The notes: generated by a model not told the origin, from the sequence alone. 64,000 nt of DNA from Forficula auricularia (GCA_024734495.1 JALMQS010000887.1:2513986-2577985), one strand, 5' to 3'; shown: positions 22,566 through 33,440, counted from the first letter of the stretch. Numbers and translations are program-made.

Positions 22566-23534
22566 ACCCTGCGCGCACGCTGTGCGCTTTGATACTAATT
22601 GAACTACACCCAAAATATTTTCTTTTTCCTTAAAATCGTAAAAAAAAGTTTTCTATTTAGAATAAAAATGTCTTTTGAATTTTTTATAATTTGCGTCAAG
22701 AACTGTCTCAATCAAAAAATGATATTTAACTTGATAATCAATTTGAATGGTAAATTGAAAGATGTGGACCAGCCAAGGGCAAAATTATAAAAGTGTTAGA
22801 ATTTTCAAATAAACCTCCTTTATAGACTCATATTCAGAAACTACAAAATTCTATATATACCTTTTGAGGTCTTGGGAGGGGGGGGGCTACTTTGACATAG
22901 AATGATCTAAAAGCTTTGTTCGGATTAGACCACCTTCGGAAAATTAGAAATTAAAAAATTGGTTAGAATTTCCTAATTTCTCAAAGTTTCAGCATCTCAG
23001 ATATAAAGAAGCCCCTTAAAGATAGACAACATTACATACTCAAATCTAAAAATTATTAAAATATTCTATTTCAGTGGTCCTTTAAAGTATAAAAAGATCC
23101 AATTAAATCACCTATAATAATAAATAAGATGCTTTTCTAACTATAGCTGGTTGTGTTTGAAAACATTTTAGATTGGGCTACCCAGGGAGAAATTTGAAAA
23201 TTAGAATTTGGTGAAATTCGAAAAATGTTTTATTGTGTGTTGTAAATCCTAGAATATTTACCATAAATCAATATTATTCTTTGTAAAAGTTTATTTTTTA
23301 AACACTCAAGTTGTTTTCAAAAGATTTCATCCTTCAAAGTAATGTAGTAGAATATCTTAAACTTCTCTATTTCACAATTTTTCGTTTTGATAAATATGAA
23401 CTTAATAGTTCAAATTTTAAATTTTCTATCAAAGACCAATAAAATATACAAGACTTAAATTAAAATATATAAAGATGTTGCAAAATTATTTGGTTTTCAC
23501 TCAAAATAACATTAATTTTGAACTTTCATCTTTT
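22566..23534. other. AT-rich spacer, nothing recognised
   Basis: It has G-runs at 22877-22886 and several AT-rich frames without recognisable similarity. Confidence 0.4.
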
Positions 23535-23993
23535 ATTATTAAATAGCAAATTATTTAAAAAAATTTCTAAATAACCATATAATTTATACTTATAACTCTT
23601 AAACTAACATATTCAATAAATTTTGTAGATAATTTTTGAATTTTATAAAAAAAATAAGTTAAATTAAATCAAAAGATACAATTACAAATTATCATACTTT
23701 CTTAATATCACTTTACATTTAAATAAAGTTTTAATAAAATATCAAAATCCATTGGAAATATCAATAAAATTAATCATTTAAAATTAAAAATCATTGATAG
23801 AAAGATAAAATATACAAAATGGATATTTCTGAAGTTCACGCAGATCAAATTGTGTGCCTAATTAATCAAGGGCTAAGTCAACGACAAGTGGCAAGTACTC
23901 AAACAATAAGCTATTCTTCAGTCAAAAAAAATAATAAAAAATAATTTAATATATAATAAAGTTTTTATTGGTGGCTCAATTTTTTTTGCATAT
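23535..23993 (+). pseudogene. Tc1-like transposase start, deletion derivative copy 2
   Basis: From ATG at 23819 the frame reads MDISEVHADQIVCLINQGLS and on to QRQVAS, the first DNA-binding helices of a Tc1-like transposase. It then runs into the right terminus GTTTTTATTGGTGGCTCAAT. No catalytic region remains. The left terminal repeat is eroded. A TA microsatellite follows (23989-24010). Confidence 0.75.
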
Positions 23994-24009
23994 ATATATA
24001 TATATATAT

Positions 24010-25255
24010 AGCCCTGGAGATAATCAAATAAAAGATCGAAAGCTCGGGAATAAGTAATTAAGGTGTTTGACCGAAAACCATATATTTTACCTATATCCTC
24101 ATAATTTGTAAAGTCGATTTACAAATTAAAAAAAATGTTTTTGAAAATAACTAAAAAAATATGTTAATGAATTATTTTTCAGTTTTCACCAATGCAATCG
24201 TCTTAAAAAATTCCCATTCTGTACTATTTAATCAAGCTCCAAAAATATGAAAGCTATTATATAATAGTGTGCACACAAGATAGGACACCCTGTATAATGT
24301 AGATAAACAGGAAAAGCTAAAAAAATTAAGACATCTTGTAGTCTTCTCTGATTACTAATGAACGGAGGATGTATTTCACTTTTTGTATGTAAACAAGATT
24401 CTAAACTAACCGAGAGAGCTCTTCTATCTAATATTAAGAAATGTGTTTATAGACATTACCGCTATAATTTTTTTAATTCGAGATGGATTTCAAAACCTCT
24501 TTGCTAATTATAACATGTGAAGGTAAAAATTTCATAGTATCATGAAATGTAACTGGATTTATTTGACACGAATTACAGAGCAGTTATTTGTTTTTTTTGA
24601 TAAAGAAGAGAGCATCTGGTATTTTCATACATCATTGAAATATTTATTGGAAATATGTTTTGATGAGATACACAAATTAAAGAAATATATAAGTATCTAA
24701 TTACATACAATTATTTGTAGATTTATTTGGTCACATTTAAATAGTTTTTCGCGTTACCACCCATGATGTGTGTAAATAAAAAAAATAAAAAAAATAATAA
24801 GATTCGGCTTCTATTTGTGAAAAATGCTTTCAAGGGTTGATGGTATAAGCGGGTTTGTTTTTAATAATATATACCTTATTTGCCTCTCTCCCTCTGTTAG
24901 GAGGAATTTTGGAACTAGGGAGAGTTGCGTTGTCCTATCGGTTTGTTGAGTTGGAAATCAAACGCTGTCAATTAAATGGGCATTACGCACGTTTAAGTCA
25001 TTTAAACCAAAAATAGTTATCTTGTAAACCACCTTTGGGCCATCGCCCCTTAATCGTCAGGGAAATAAGGATCCTGTCTTCAGCCTGCAAAACTATTTTT
25101 TTAAACTAGCCCCTGTTAATGGTAAAATACTTCTTTTTGCAGTGAGTGCAAGTTTGGGGTATTTGTTTTTGAATGATTGTTGTAATGGTATCAGCCAATC
25201 TAGTAAATTTTATTTTATGTAAAACCTACTTCGTAATCTAATTTAATTTCTTGTT
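24010..25255. other. AT-rich spacer, nothing firmly recognised
   Basis: AT-rich sequence with a GC-richer patch at 24880-25090. No terminal repeats, splice pair or coding motif was found. Confidence 0.4.
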
Positions 25256-25625
25256 ATTAAAAAATGTTTCACCTAAAACCAACACCTAACTCCTTAAAAG
25301 TTAAATTTCAAATTGTTTCTCTTGATATTACAGAAACTATACAAATGGTACCATCAGCTTTTCATCCTAAAATAGCTTATCTTAGAACCATAATAAAGCG
25401 AACTCAAAGGACTTTTAGAGATTTTCAAAATAGGGAAAAACTAAGGTTTTCACTAAGCTAAGGTTTACCCTATAGACGGCGCTATTGACCCTTCTAGATT
25501 ACTAAACAGTGACTATATTTTGATGGTGATTCAACTATATTCATTTTTTTTACTAGGGGTACGCAGTGTTATGAAAATTATAGAAGGGTACAGAGATGTC
25601 GAAAGTTTGGGAAACACTAGTTTAT
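25256..25625. repeat. FB-F type tail and hAT-like right end
   Basis: ATGTTTCACCTAAAACCAAC at 25264 is the tail of the Penelope-type foldbacks without its arms. At 25595-25618 GTCGAAAGTTTGGGAAACAC is a hAT-like right end. Its left partner may be CAGTGACTATATTTTG at 25506, but I cannot confirm a duplication. Confidence 0.35.
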
Positions 25626-25884
25626 GATATTGATATAGGTGCTGCACATCAAATCCAAATTTGAAAGAATATATATCGTCACTGATTTTACAAAACCTCT
25701 TTTTTGGCCAAATACGTATTATACTAATCAGTAGAGATTGTGGTGTTGGTGCAAGGAGAAACATCTTTAATAAAGATAAGAGTAAATAAATATTTTATTT
25801 AATATGGATTTACTATGAGTTAAGGATACTGGGTCACTTATTTCACATTAAAATTAAAAAATTAAAAGATATAAATTTTTTTTT

Positions 25885-25935
25885 CTTTTTCAATATATAT
25901 ATTTCGGGCTATCAACCCATCTTCAGGAAATACAG
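25885..25935 (-). ncRNA. Hammerhead-like ribozyme in Penelope-like arm
   Basis: Minus strand: CUGAAGA (25926-25920), one extra U, stem II GGG/CCC, GAAA (25905-25902), a UAUAUAUA stem III that can close on itself, then UUG. Stem I can form from UUUC with GAAA. Core residues are complete. It sits next to Penelope-type coding sequence, as expected for pseudo-LTR hammerheads. Confidence 0.6.
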
Positions 25936-26104
25936 AAAGTAACTAATTTAACTTATTGAATAACAGGCTATATATGTGTTTATTGAACAGAGAGACAGAA
26001 TTTATAAAATTATTTTAAAAGGACGCTTTCTCTTAAGCTATTGTTAAGAAAGAATATCAGGTTGACCTTTATTTACATAGGATTGTTTGGGTAAAAGGCA
26101 AGTT

Positions 26105-26620
26105 AGTAAGGTCATTGACTTATGTCTCTGGGTTGGGGATGATTTTTTCATTTGGATATTAAAAAATCAATTATTATATTTGGTTTTACATCTAGTTGAT
26201 TGTTGATAATATTTTCATCATTCGACAAGGCATATTTTATTTCCGTGGATTCAAGAAGATCCAATCTTAATCCTTTTTTCGAAATGAATAGGGGAGGGGT
26301 TAGAAAGTGAAGGTACATGGTCTAAAGCATATAGATGATTAGCAAATGCGGAAGTAGAATCTGGATTTATGGGCTATTAATTGTCTGTGGGAAGCTAAAT
26401 GTTCTTTATGCCGTTTTTTAAAAGATCGTCCAGTTTGGGCAATATAAATTGCCTCGAAATCGTTGCAATTTAATTTGTATACACCAGATCTATTTATTTT
26501 ATCAATTTTGTCGAGTTTATTATTTATTAATTGGGAGGATAAATTATTTATATTATAAAGGGCTGGAGTGATACCATGCTTCTGGAGAATATTTGCTATT
26601 GGATAGGTTATATGTTTAAT
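26105..26620 (-). pseudogene. Penelope-like GIY-YIG endonuclease remnant
   Basis: On the minus strand one frame runs from about 26620 to 26360. It reads YPIANILQKHGITPALYN, the end of the reverse transcriptase side, then SGVYKLNCND and AIYIAQTGRSFKKRHKEHLA, the GIY-YIG core. After a +1 shift it continues with FANHLYALDHVPS, HFEKRIKIGSS and later a KYALSNDENIINNQLD-like stretch, the usual C-terminal half. The GIY and YIG motifs read GVY and YIA, so the second has lost its Gly. Frame breaks and the missing reverse transcriptase make it non-functional. This is the only clear coding trace of the family that explains the foldbacks. Confidence 0.85.
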
Positions 26621-26895
26621 GTGAAATAAGTGACCCAGTATTCTTAACTCATAGTAAATCCATATTAAATAAAATATTTATTTACTCTTATCTTTACGTA
26701 TTATACGTTTATAGTGACCAACTTTTCACGGGGCGTCTGTCTATTGAAACGTTATTGTTCTATTCCAATTTAATTTCGCGCTACGGACAAATAATAAATA
26801 GGTATTGCATTGTATTTGTGTTTAAAATGGTTTTTGTTGTTTTCTGGCAAACTTTCAATTTAGGACTTATGAGGTTTTGTAAGATCAGCACGATA

Positions 26896-27656
26896 TATTT
26901 TTAATGCAAGTTTGCATGATATTTTTTAAAAATTATTTATTGTAATTAACAGATTAATTTCCAAATTAATCAAATAATTATTTCTTTAATATATTCCTAA
27001 ACCAGAACTTCTCTGCCTCTTCCTGCTTAAAGTTGACTTTGTGTTGAAATTTGACAAAATTAATTTTCCCGTTAACAGAAAAAAAAATCGAATCAATTAA
27101 CTTAATTATATAAATGATGACCACATAGAGAAAAACAACAACAACAACAACGGATTTAGACAAAAGAATTAGGTTTGTTTGTGAAGATATGCAAATGAAA
27201 AAAAATCTAACTGTTTCGATGTTTTTATATGAATTGCAAAAGAATCTTATCTCATTGTTTGATGTATTACGTTGCTGAATTGAATCCGAGCTGTGAACTA
27301 AATGACTAAAGAGGCGCAACCTCTAAAAGAGCTAACGGGGCTCTGTAAATATTACGGCCGTTGGCGTTCCAAACCGAGAGCAGAGAGGACACCATTACGC
27401 AACCAACCATTCCGAATTAATAACAGCCCGGTAAAAGATAAACACAACGGTAGAGAAAACAAAAAAAAACTCCCCACTCCTTCTACTGTACATAAAAAAC
27501 AAAATAAAATAGTGTTAGAATCTAAAAGAGGAAGTGGAAAACTATCTCGAGAAAAGATCTATTTTATTATTATTATTATTGAATCCACGACTAGAAAATT
27601 TTCCTCATCTTCCTCGTGTACCTGTTTACTCTTTTGAATAGGGCCGTGCACCGTAA
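26896..27656. other. Spacer with a basic open frame
   Basis: A 111-codon plus frame (27302-27637) is GC-richer at its start and Lys/Arg-rich, ending in poly-Ile/Ser. I recognise no domain. A 113-codon minus frame (26978-27319) is low-complexity. An ACA repeat (27136-27150) is present. Confidence 0.3.
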
Positions 27657-27831
27657 GGGAGCGCCGAGGGGTGAACCGCGATTGGGCTTAGGTGTACACG
27701 TCTTTGGAATTATGTGGAATTATTTTGTAATTCATTAGATAATCTCCCTTCATCTATTGTCTTCTACTGGAAATTAAAGTGGAAGTAGGTGTATACGATA
27801 TTAGATCGCGGTTCACCCCTCGGGAACGCCC
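27657..27831. mobile_element. Harbinger-type MITE (family P), complete copy
   Basis: Inverted ends of about 26 bp contain CCGAGGGGTGAACCGCGAT on the left and its complement on the right. TAA lies immediately outside both ends (27654-27656 and 27832-27834), a 3-bp duplication typical of PIF/Harbinger elements. The 175-bp interior matches 317-446. Confidence 0.7.
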
Positions 27832-27858
27832 TAAGCAGCGAAAATCAAAAGACATTTG

Positions 27859-28907
27859 AATATGCAATTTCGAAAAGGGCACATGTCTGAAAATTGAAAA
27901 TGTTCAGGAATGAAAAAAACTAATTATTTTTAAAATAGTGTATAATTTAAAAAATTTATTTTTGAGTTTTGGGGGCAATAAAATTAATACCAGAGTTGTG
28001 CATTTTCGAGCTTACTAGAGTGCAGGGAAGATTTTAGAATACATTTATATGAAAATATAGGGGGGGGGATTGGAGGAATATCGACCGCCGGGCAAAATCG
28101 TCCAGTTTCAAATCTCATAAATTTGGCGCAATACGAGCGAAATTTAGAGACCATTCGAAGGATGGCTTCGTATATGCCTAATTTATATGGTTAGTATTGT
28201 GCCATCACTCGTCTTCTCTACATGATGTCAGTTTTGCTGATGTCTAGACTTTTCTTATTAAAATTGTGCTGGTCTTATTAAGGAAAGAACACTTTTATAT
28301 TTTCTAAATGTATTGAATTTTACGTTCCTAGGATACAGCGGATATTTTTCAATAATTTGGGTCTAATTTGGTTCATTTTTAATCTATATTTTTTGTAAAA
28401 TTTTTTTAATGTTAAGTGTATTGATTCGGGTAAAATAGATCATGCTGGTCGATGTTACCCTCCAGTGACCGATATTACCCAACCTAATATTTACACTTGG
28501 TAGATATGGGGTAATTACTATTTTAAATCAAGTGGGTAATAAATATAAACATTACTAATGTTGCAATGTTAAAATTAATGTTAAAATGTTAAAATTAAAT
28601 TTGTTTCAAAATATTACTACTTGGTCGATTTTGCCCTCCACCATGATCGATATTACCCTACCGGTGGAAAGTATCCCATATTTTTCCCTTTATAAAAAGT
28701 ACCTTATAAAAAAATCATTTGATTGTTTGCAAATCCAATAGAAGCCAACTCATAATAGATAAAGTAACCAAGCAATTTGACCGTTTTGAACATCTTATTA
28801 CAAGATTAATACTTGATATTTTTATCAGCGATTAAGTAGTCGATATTCTCCTACTTTCATCTATTTGTCAAAATATGCAAGATGTGCTCTTTTCGAAATT
28901 GCATATT
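27859..28907. mobile_element. Unclassified 1.05-kb element with 25-bp inverted ends
   Basis: AATATGCAATTTCGAAAAGG at 27859 pairs with its near-complement ending GAAATTGCATATT at 28907. The interior repeats a short phrase, TCGATATTACCC or close variants, at least four times (28080, 28450, 28480, 28640, 28850). G-runs occur at 28061-28068. No coding sequence is recognised. Confidence 0.55.
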
Positions 28908-28959
28908 TTATTGGAATAATTCAATAATTAAAAATCTTTACACAATACTTTTCTTTATA

Positions 28960-29505
28960 TTGGTCTATGTACCATACAAAAAGTGAAAAGTTTCACAATA
29001 AGGGGGGGGGGGCATTTCAGATTTGTGACAAAATGTGACAGGGAGGATCTTAAAAATTGTGATGTCGCAAAAGTTAAATTTAGAAAATTTTCAAATATAT
29101 TTTTTAGATTTCAGATTATTATTATTGCAACCTAAAAATATTGGTGGACAAAAAATTGTAAGTCAGCAAATTTTAATAAAAACACTTAATTTTTTTTTCA
29201 ACTAAATAATCCCTCTTTCTTACAATTAAGGATTCATTCCTGAAGAATAATAGAAATAGTAATAGTGAATGATGTGTTAAATGATATGAATACAAATTAA
29301 GGTAAACTTAAAATATATTAAATCCCTTTAATTGAGGTTAATTTATAAAAAAAATTTACAATTATTAAATTTTAGTGTATAAAAGTGAAGATGTGACCTC
29401 AAAATACAGGGAGGCTCAATGAAAATGTGACAGAATGTGACACAAAGGAAGGGGGGTCTAAAAATCTTGAAATTCGTGTGACGTAATTTATGGATGCCCC
29501 CCCCT
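28960..29505. mobile_element. MITE family R, copy 2
   Basis: The right terminus, GTGACGTAATTTATGGATGC, and the inner GACAAAATGTGACAGGGAGG block match 11982-12632. The left terminal repeat is eroded beyond the G-run at 29003-29012. Confidence 0.6.
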
Positions 29506-29509
29506 ATGA

Positions 29510-29800
29510 TCAGATGAAAATTGTTGGTAATGAGATTGCAAAGAATATGAAATTCAGTAAGTAAAGGAATTCCTTCCGAAATTGTTAGAGCAAGAAGGAA
29601 AAAGCGTTAATTTGACTATGAAGAAACTGTCGATGAACCCTTAATAGAGGAAAATAAATTCCAAATAAACTTTTTCAATTATATTCTGGACATTAGCCTT
29701 AAATCTCTGAATGAACGATACACGCTTCTGCAAACGAATAGCAAAAACTTTCTTTAATTATGACATTTTTAAACTCAAATACTTATATAGTAAAGGTGAT
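29510..29800 (+). pseudogene. hAT-family transposase fragment, decayed
   Basis: Reading with two frame changes and one in-frame stop gives EIAKNMKF, then GIPSEIVRARRKKR, a stop where Gln is expected, FDYEETVDEPL, FQINFFNYILDISLKSLNER and finally KTFFNYDIFKLKY. This series (basic RRKK, FDYE, a D-E-P turn, then FF..ILD..L.SL.ER) is the conserved middle of the zinc-finger MYM/TTF-type hAT transposases. Catalytic residues and the dimerisation domain are not seen. It lies just right of a family R MITE, but I see no link between the two. Confidence 0.65.
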
Positions 29801-30117
29801 CAACCGTACCTACACTTTTAGGGAGTTTGAAAGTACTTTTTTGTGAGCTGTAGGAACTCCTTTTAAAATATGTACTCCAAAAATACTCCTTGTCATTCTT
29901 TTGTACTCCTTTGTACTATTAAAAATAATCAAACTATAACGATTATTGTAAGCAAATCCATATCTGTATTATCAGATGCGAAGAACCACTAAGAAATAAA
30001 AATAATACTCAATTTTGGTAAAATATTTCGATATTAAAAGTTACATCAGTCTTAAGATTTTAAATTTACAGTTTATTAAAGGAGAAATTTCAGAAATTAA
30101 ATTATATCCGAAAATAA

Positions 30118-30432
30118 TTTGAATTCAAATATTATAGCGTTTTTGGCTGTAATACGAATCCGAATTTTGGTGGACGTAACCGAAGAGGTTTCAATAATGT
30201 ACACACAAAACTAAAAGATCTACTACATCGAATTCTTGAGTCATTTTCAATCTCACCAGATAGGTTATTGAATAAATTCTCAAGAATTAAAAAAAAAGTG
30301 TGTGTGTATGCTTATGTACACGCGTTAGAAGTTATACTTCTTTGGCGTCTGAAAAAAAATTTCAAAAAACAAAACTGCAGTAAAGATCGAAGAAAAATAT
30401 TAAAATTAATCAAAAAGGTTTTATTTCAGTAA
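30118..30432 (+). other. Open frame without ATG (104 codons)
   Basis: After a stop at 30115 the frame stays open to a stop at 30430. It includes FGCNTNPNFGGRNRRGFNN and LLHRILESFSISPDRLLNKF, mixed composition unlike most chance frames here, then becomes Lys-rich. I recognise no family. It may be a transposon ORF fragment or an old exon. The sequence CGCGTTAGAAGTTATACTTC inside it recurs inverted near 32470, so at least its end is part of a repeat. Confidence 0.25.
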
Positions 30433-30721
30433 AAATAGCTATACAGTCAAAATAAACAATCATTAATTATCATGTGAACGAGTCAAATATATTTTTTAAA
30501 TATTTAAAATATTCTAAGCTATATCCATAGGGTCTTCTGGTAATAATTGAATAGGCGGGTGAGTGACAAGAGGTTTTTGGTAGCTAAAATATGATATAAA
30601 TGGTCTTGAATTAACCTCTAATATTTGAAAACACTCTCAAAGTTTTTACACAGTTTTTGTAACTGACAAATTTATATAATAAATATATATATTATTCAAA
30701 AATATAATTATATATAATAAT

Positions 30722-30843
30722 ATAAATATATTTGTAACAACGCTTAGAGAAATTTCTCTAAAAAATTTCCTCTTGACTAGAATCGAACCTACGAACTCTT
30801 GAACTAAGGTCCTCTGCTTTATCCACTAGACCAATCTGACATT
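30722..30843 (-). mobile_element. tRNA-derived SINE, copy 1
   Basis: On the minus strand an A box, TTGGTCTAGTGGATAAAG, is followed about 35 bp later by a B box, GGTTCGATTCT. A short body then ends TTTCTCTAAGCGTTGTTACA and an AT-rich tail follows. This is the promoter layout of RNA polymerase III SINEs. The tRNA fold is not maintained, so it is not a tRNA gene. A homologous head lies at 55465. Confidence 0.7.
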
Positions 30844-31444
30844 AATATTTATACCATGATTTCAGTTACTAAAACTATAAATTTTTGATTTAGACTTTGT
30901 GTCGAGATAATATTGTATTCATTTGAACTCGAATGAAAATGAAAAAACACCAATTGATTTTAAATTAAAAAACATTGAATATATATTAATTAACAAGGCA
31001 AGTTTGAAATATAATTGTCAGCTAGGATTTTAAACTGACAGCTCCAGTTGATTTTCATTAACCAGGCAAATTTGAAATATAATTTTAATTTGCACTCAAA
31101 TTTTGAAATGAAAGACTCTAAAAGACTTTAAATTAAGAAACATTAAATATATCGATAATTATTCCTCACCCCCCCCCCCCCCCGCCCCGCCACTCAAAAA
31201 TTTAATATTCAATTCGCTTTTCTTTGCGCACAGAAGAAATTATTCACATCTTATTTGATTTATATTTTATGTATTATATTTTATATATATTATTTGTTTA
31301 TTTTTTAATAATTTGCACTATTATTTAATTTTTTATATTAAATGACAAACAAAAAAACCTAAGCAAAAAAAATCAAGTCTTGGCGACCCTGATTTTTACC
31401 ATCTGGATTTGGGGATCCCTATCATATATTTACTCTATACACCA
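30844..31444 (+). repeat. Body of element U (left of the satellite)
   Basis: It matches the reverse complement of 54740-55060: CATTTGAACTCGAATGAAAA, two imperfect AAGTTTGAAATATAATTGTC-type units, a C-run followed by GCCACTCAAAAATTTAAT. The SINE, this body, the 161-bp array and the terminus at about 32250 all form one composite element present twice in mirrored orientation. Confidence 0.6.
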
Positions 31445-32249
31445 TTTTCTTCATTGATTCTGCTTTGAATATATCATTAATAATCAAGAGTTATAACTAC
31501 AGTGCTGTGGTCAAATAATTTAATACACCATTATACAAAAGCAAGTACATTTTTCTCATTTTATTTTAAACGTGGTTTTTTAAGAGGAATAGAATTTTTG
31601 GACGATTTTCTTCATTGATTCTGCTTTGAATATATCATTAATAATCAAGAGTTATAACTACAGTGCTGTGGTCAAATAATTTAATACACCATTATACAAA
31701 AGCAAGTACATTTTTCTCATTTTATTTTAAACGTGGTTTTTTAAGAGGAATAGAATCTTTGGACGATTTTCTTCATTGATTCTGCTTTGAATATATCATT
31801 AATAATCAAGAGTTATAACTACAGTGCTGTGGTCAAATAATTTAATACACCATTATACAAAAGCAAGTACATTTTTCTCATTTTATTTTAAACGTGGTTT
31901 TTTAAGAGGAATAGAATTTTTGGACGATTTTCTTCATTGATTCTGCTTTGAATATATCATTAATAATCAAGAGTTATAACTACAGTGCTGTGGTCAAATA
32001 ATTTAATACACCATTATACAAAAGCAAGTACATTTTTCTCATTTTATTTTAAACGTGGTTTTTTAAGAGGAATAGAATTTTTGGACGATTTTCTTCATTG
32101 ATTCTGCTTTGAATATATCATTAATAATCAAGAGTTATAACTACAGTGCTGTGGTCAAATAATTTAATACACCATTATACAAAAGCAAGTACATTTTTCT
32201 CATTTTATTTTAAACGTGGTTTTTTAAGAGGAATAGAATTTTTGGACCG
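31445..32249 (+). repeat. 161-bp satellite, five near-identical units
   Basis: Units start at 31445, 31606, 31767, 31928 and 32089 (TTTTCTTCATTGATTCTGCT). They differ by very few bases, so amplification or homogenisation is recent. Each unit contains TACAGTGCTGTGGTCAAATA followed by AATTTAATACACC, which resembles a Tc1/mariner terminal repeat. A single related end of the unit (GTGGTTTTTTAAGAGGAATA) is present once in the mirrored element at 54660-54700, so the array expanded in this copy only. Confidence 0.9.
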
Positions 32250-32520
32250 AGACGCTGCCCGCTATATAATTATTAAGAATTGATTATTAATATAAATAAT
32301 ATATTTCACATCCACATCAACTGGCTTATTGAATTTGAAAATAACAACACGTTTTGTTAGATTCCTTGCAGTCTTTTAAAGGAATATATTATTTATTCTA
32401 TTCTGTAGCCAACTTCATCATGTTAATTTTTGGGACATCTGTGCGCGCAGGTCACAAATTCACTCTCATCCAAACGCGCCAAAAGAAGTATAACTTCAAA
32501 TACAGTCAAAATTAGATATC
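32250..32520. other. Right end of element U
   Basis: CCGAGACGCTGCCCG after the array matches the complement at 54639-54655. Further right, CGCGCCAAAAGAAGTATAAC (about 32475) is the inverted partner of the repeat at 30323-30345, which may mark the outer limits of the composite. Confidence 0.4.
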
Positions 32521-32924
32521 GAAACGATGTACATTCTAATGAAAATATCTCATTAAAAATATGTAATCTAAGGTGATTTCAGACGAAAATTTTATTTTTT
32601 GATAAAAAAGACTAATATTACGGCTAGACCGGTTGATCAAATAATTATGAAATTTGAGTTGACTGGTTTCAACTAAAATGTTAAAAAATGTGTGTCGAGG
32701 GTGATTTATTAAATTAATTTTTAGAGTACTTTATTCTAGTGTACTTTTAGTTTTTCCAAGATATCTCAAAAAGTGATGAAATAATTTTGATATGATAAAT
32801 GTAAAAATTATTTCTTCAGAGACGTTAATAATTTTTAAGAAAGTTTATTAAATTGTATGCAAGATAAAGAATTTAGAATAATAAATCGGCCAAAATGCGT
32901 TCTACAATGGAAATTTGTCTCTTG

Positions 32925-33275
32925 TCGGGTCATTACTTTTTAAATCAAAATCCAGACAAATAACCTTAAGAACACTTCAGGAAAAAGAAAGTTCCAAACA
33001 GATCTTCAACCCTTTCTTCATTCTAACACCTCTTTTAAAATATAGATATGGGTCACTTGGGAATAACAAGGAAATAAAAATAAGTATTTTTTTTTGTTTT
33101 CTTTATGAATTGACCCTCTATCTGCTTTAAATTTTTTCTGACTGTTTCTCTGAATTTGTGAAATCGTCCATTTGAAAAGAATTCAATAGAAAATACCATT
33201 AGAAATTGTTTCCTTATTTGCGCTCAAAGTTCCCGACCGACATAGAATCTGGAATATACAAGTAATTTATTACAT
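32925..33275 (+). repeat. Segmental duplicate, copy 1
   Basis: About 340 bp align with 34425-34765: shared GAAAGTTCC, CCTCTTTTAAAATATA, GAATTTGTGAAATCGTCCAT (one change) and AAAAGAATTCAATAGAA. Divergence is moderate. Frames of 71 and 105 codons in the two copies show related peptides, but substitutions and indels do not follow codons, so coding is doubtful. Confidence 0.6.
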
Positions 33276-33326
33276 AAAAAACTGACAAGGATGATTTTTA
33301 ACATTTTTAAATAGGTAGGTACTTTA

Positions 33327-33440
33327 GGGGCCATTCATAAAATGCGTCACTCAAAATTTCGCCTTTTAACACCCTTCGTCACGCTGCGTTACATTTTCTG
33401 GGACCCCAAAACAAATTTATCGTCACAAAAGCTAGACCCC
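33327..33440. mobile_element. MITE family R terminal fragment
   Basis: GGGGCCATTCATAAAATGCG followed by TCACTC and GGGACCCC-flanked sequence resembles the family R left end and a short stretch of its interior. The right end is missing. Confidence 0.45.

Larger units (their letters stand above)
25725..26694 (-). mobile_element. Penelope-like element FB-B copy 1 with endonuclease remnant
   Basis: An exact 12-bp duplication, TACGTATTATAC (25713-25724 and 26695-26706), bounds it inside MITE copy C. Inverted arms, AGTAAATAAATATTTTATTT to GTCACTTATTTCACATTAAA (about 25752-25850 and 26614-26690), face each other. A tail TAATCAGTAGAGATTGTGGT lies on the left. A hammerhead core sits in the left arm. 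Between the arms is a decayed GIY-YIG endonuclease segment. Copy 2 at 55070-55442 has the same arms and tail but no coding part. Confidence 0.85.
25676..26893. mobile_element. Mariner-type MITE (family O), copy C, split
   Basis: The left terminus TCGTCACTGATTTTAC at 25676 and the right terminus ending GATCAGCACGA at 26893 bound a third copy. It is interrupted by a 970-bp Penelope-like insertion. Outside the insert it aligns with copies A and B. Confidence 0.8.

Noticed and set aside
30722..30843. Functional tRNA gene on the minus strand
   Set aside because: A and B boxes are present, but the acceptor and T stems do not pair, and a shared non-tRNA 3' body recurs at 55530-55590. It is a SINE head.
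31445..32249. CRISPR array
   Set aside because: The units are contiguous 161-bp repeats with no unique spacers.
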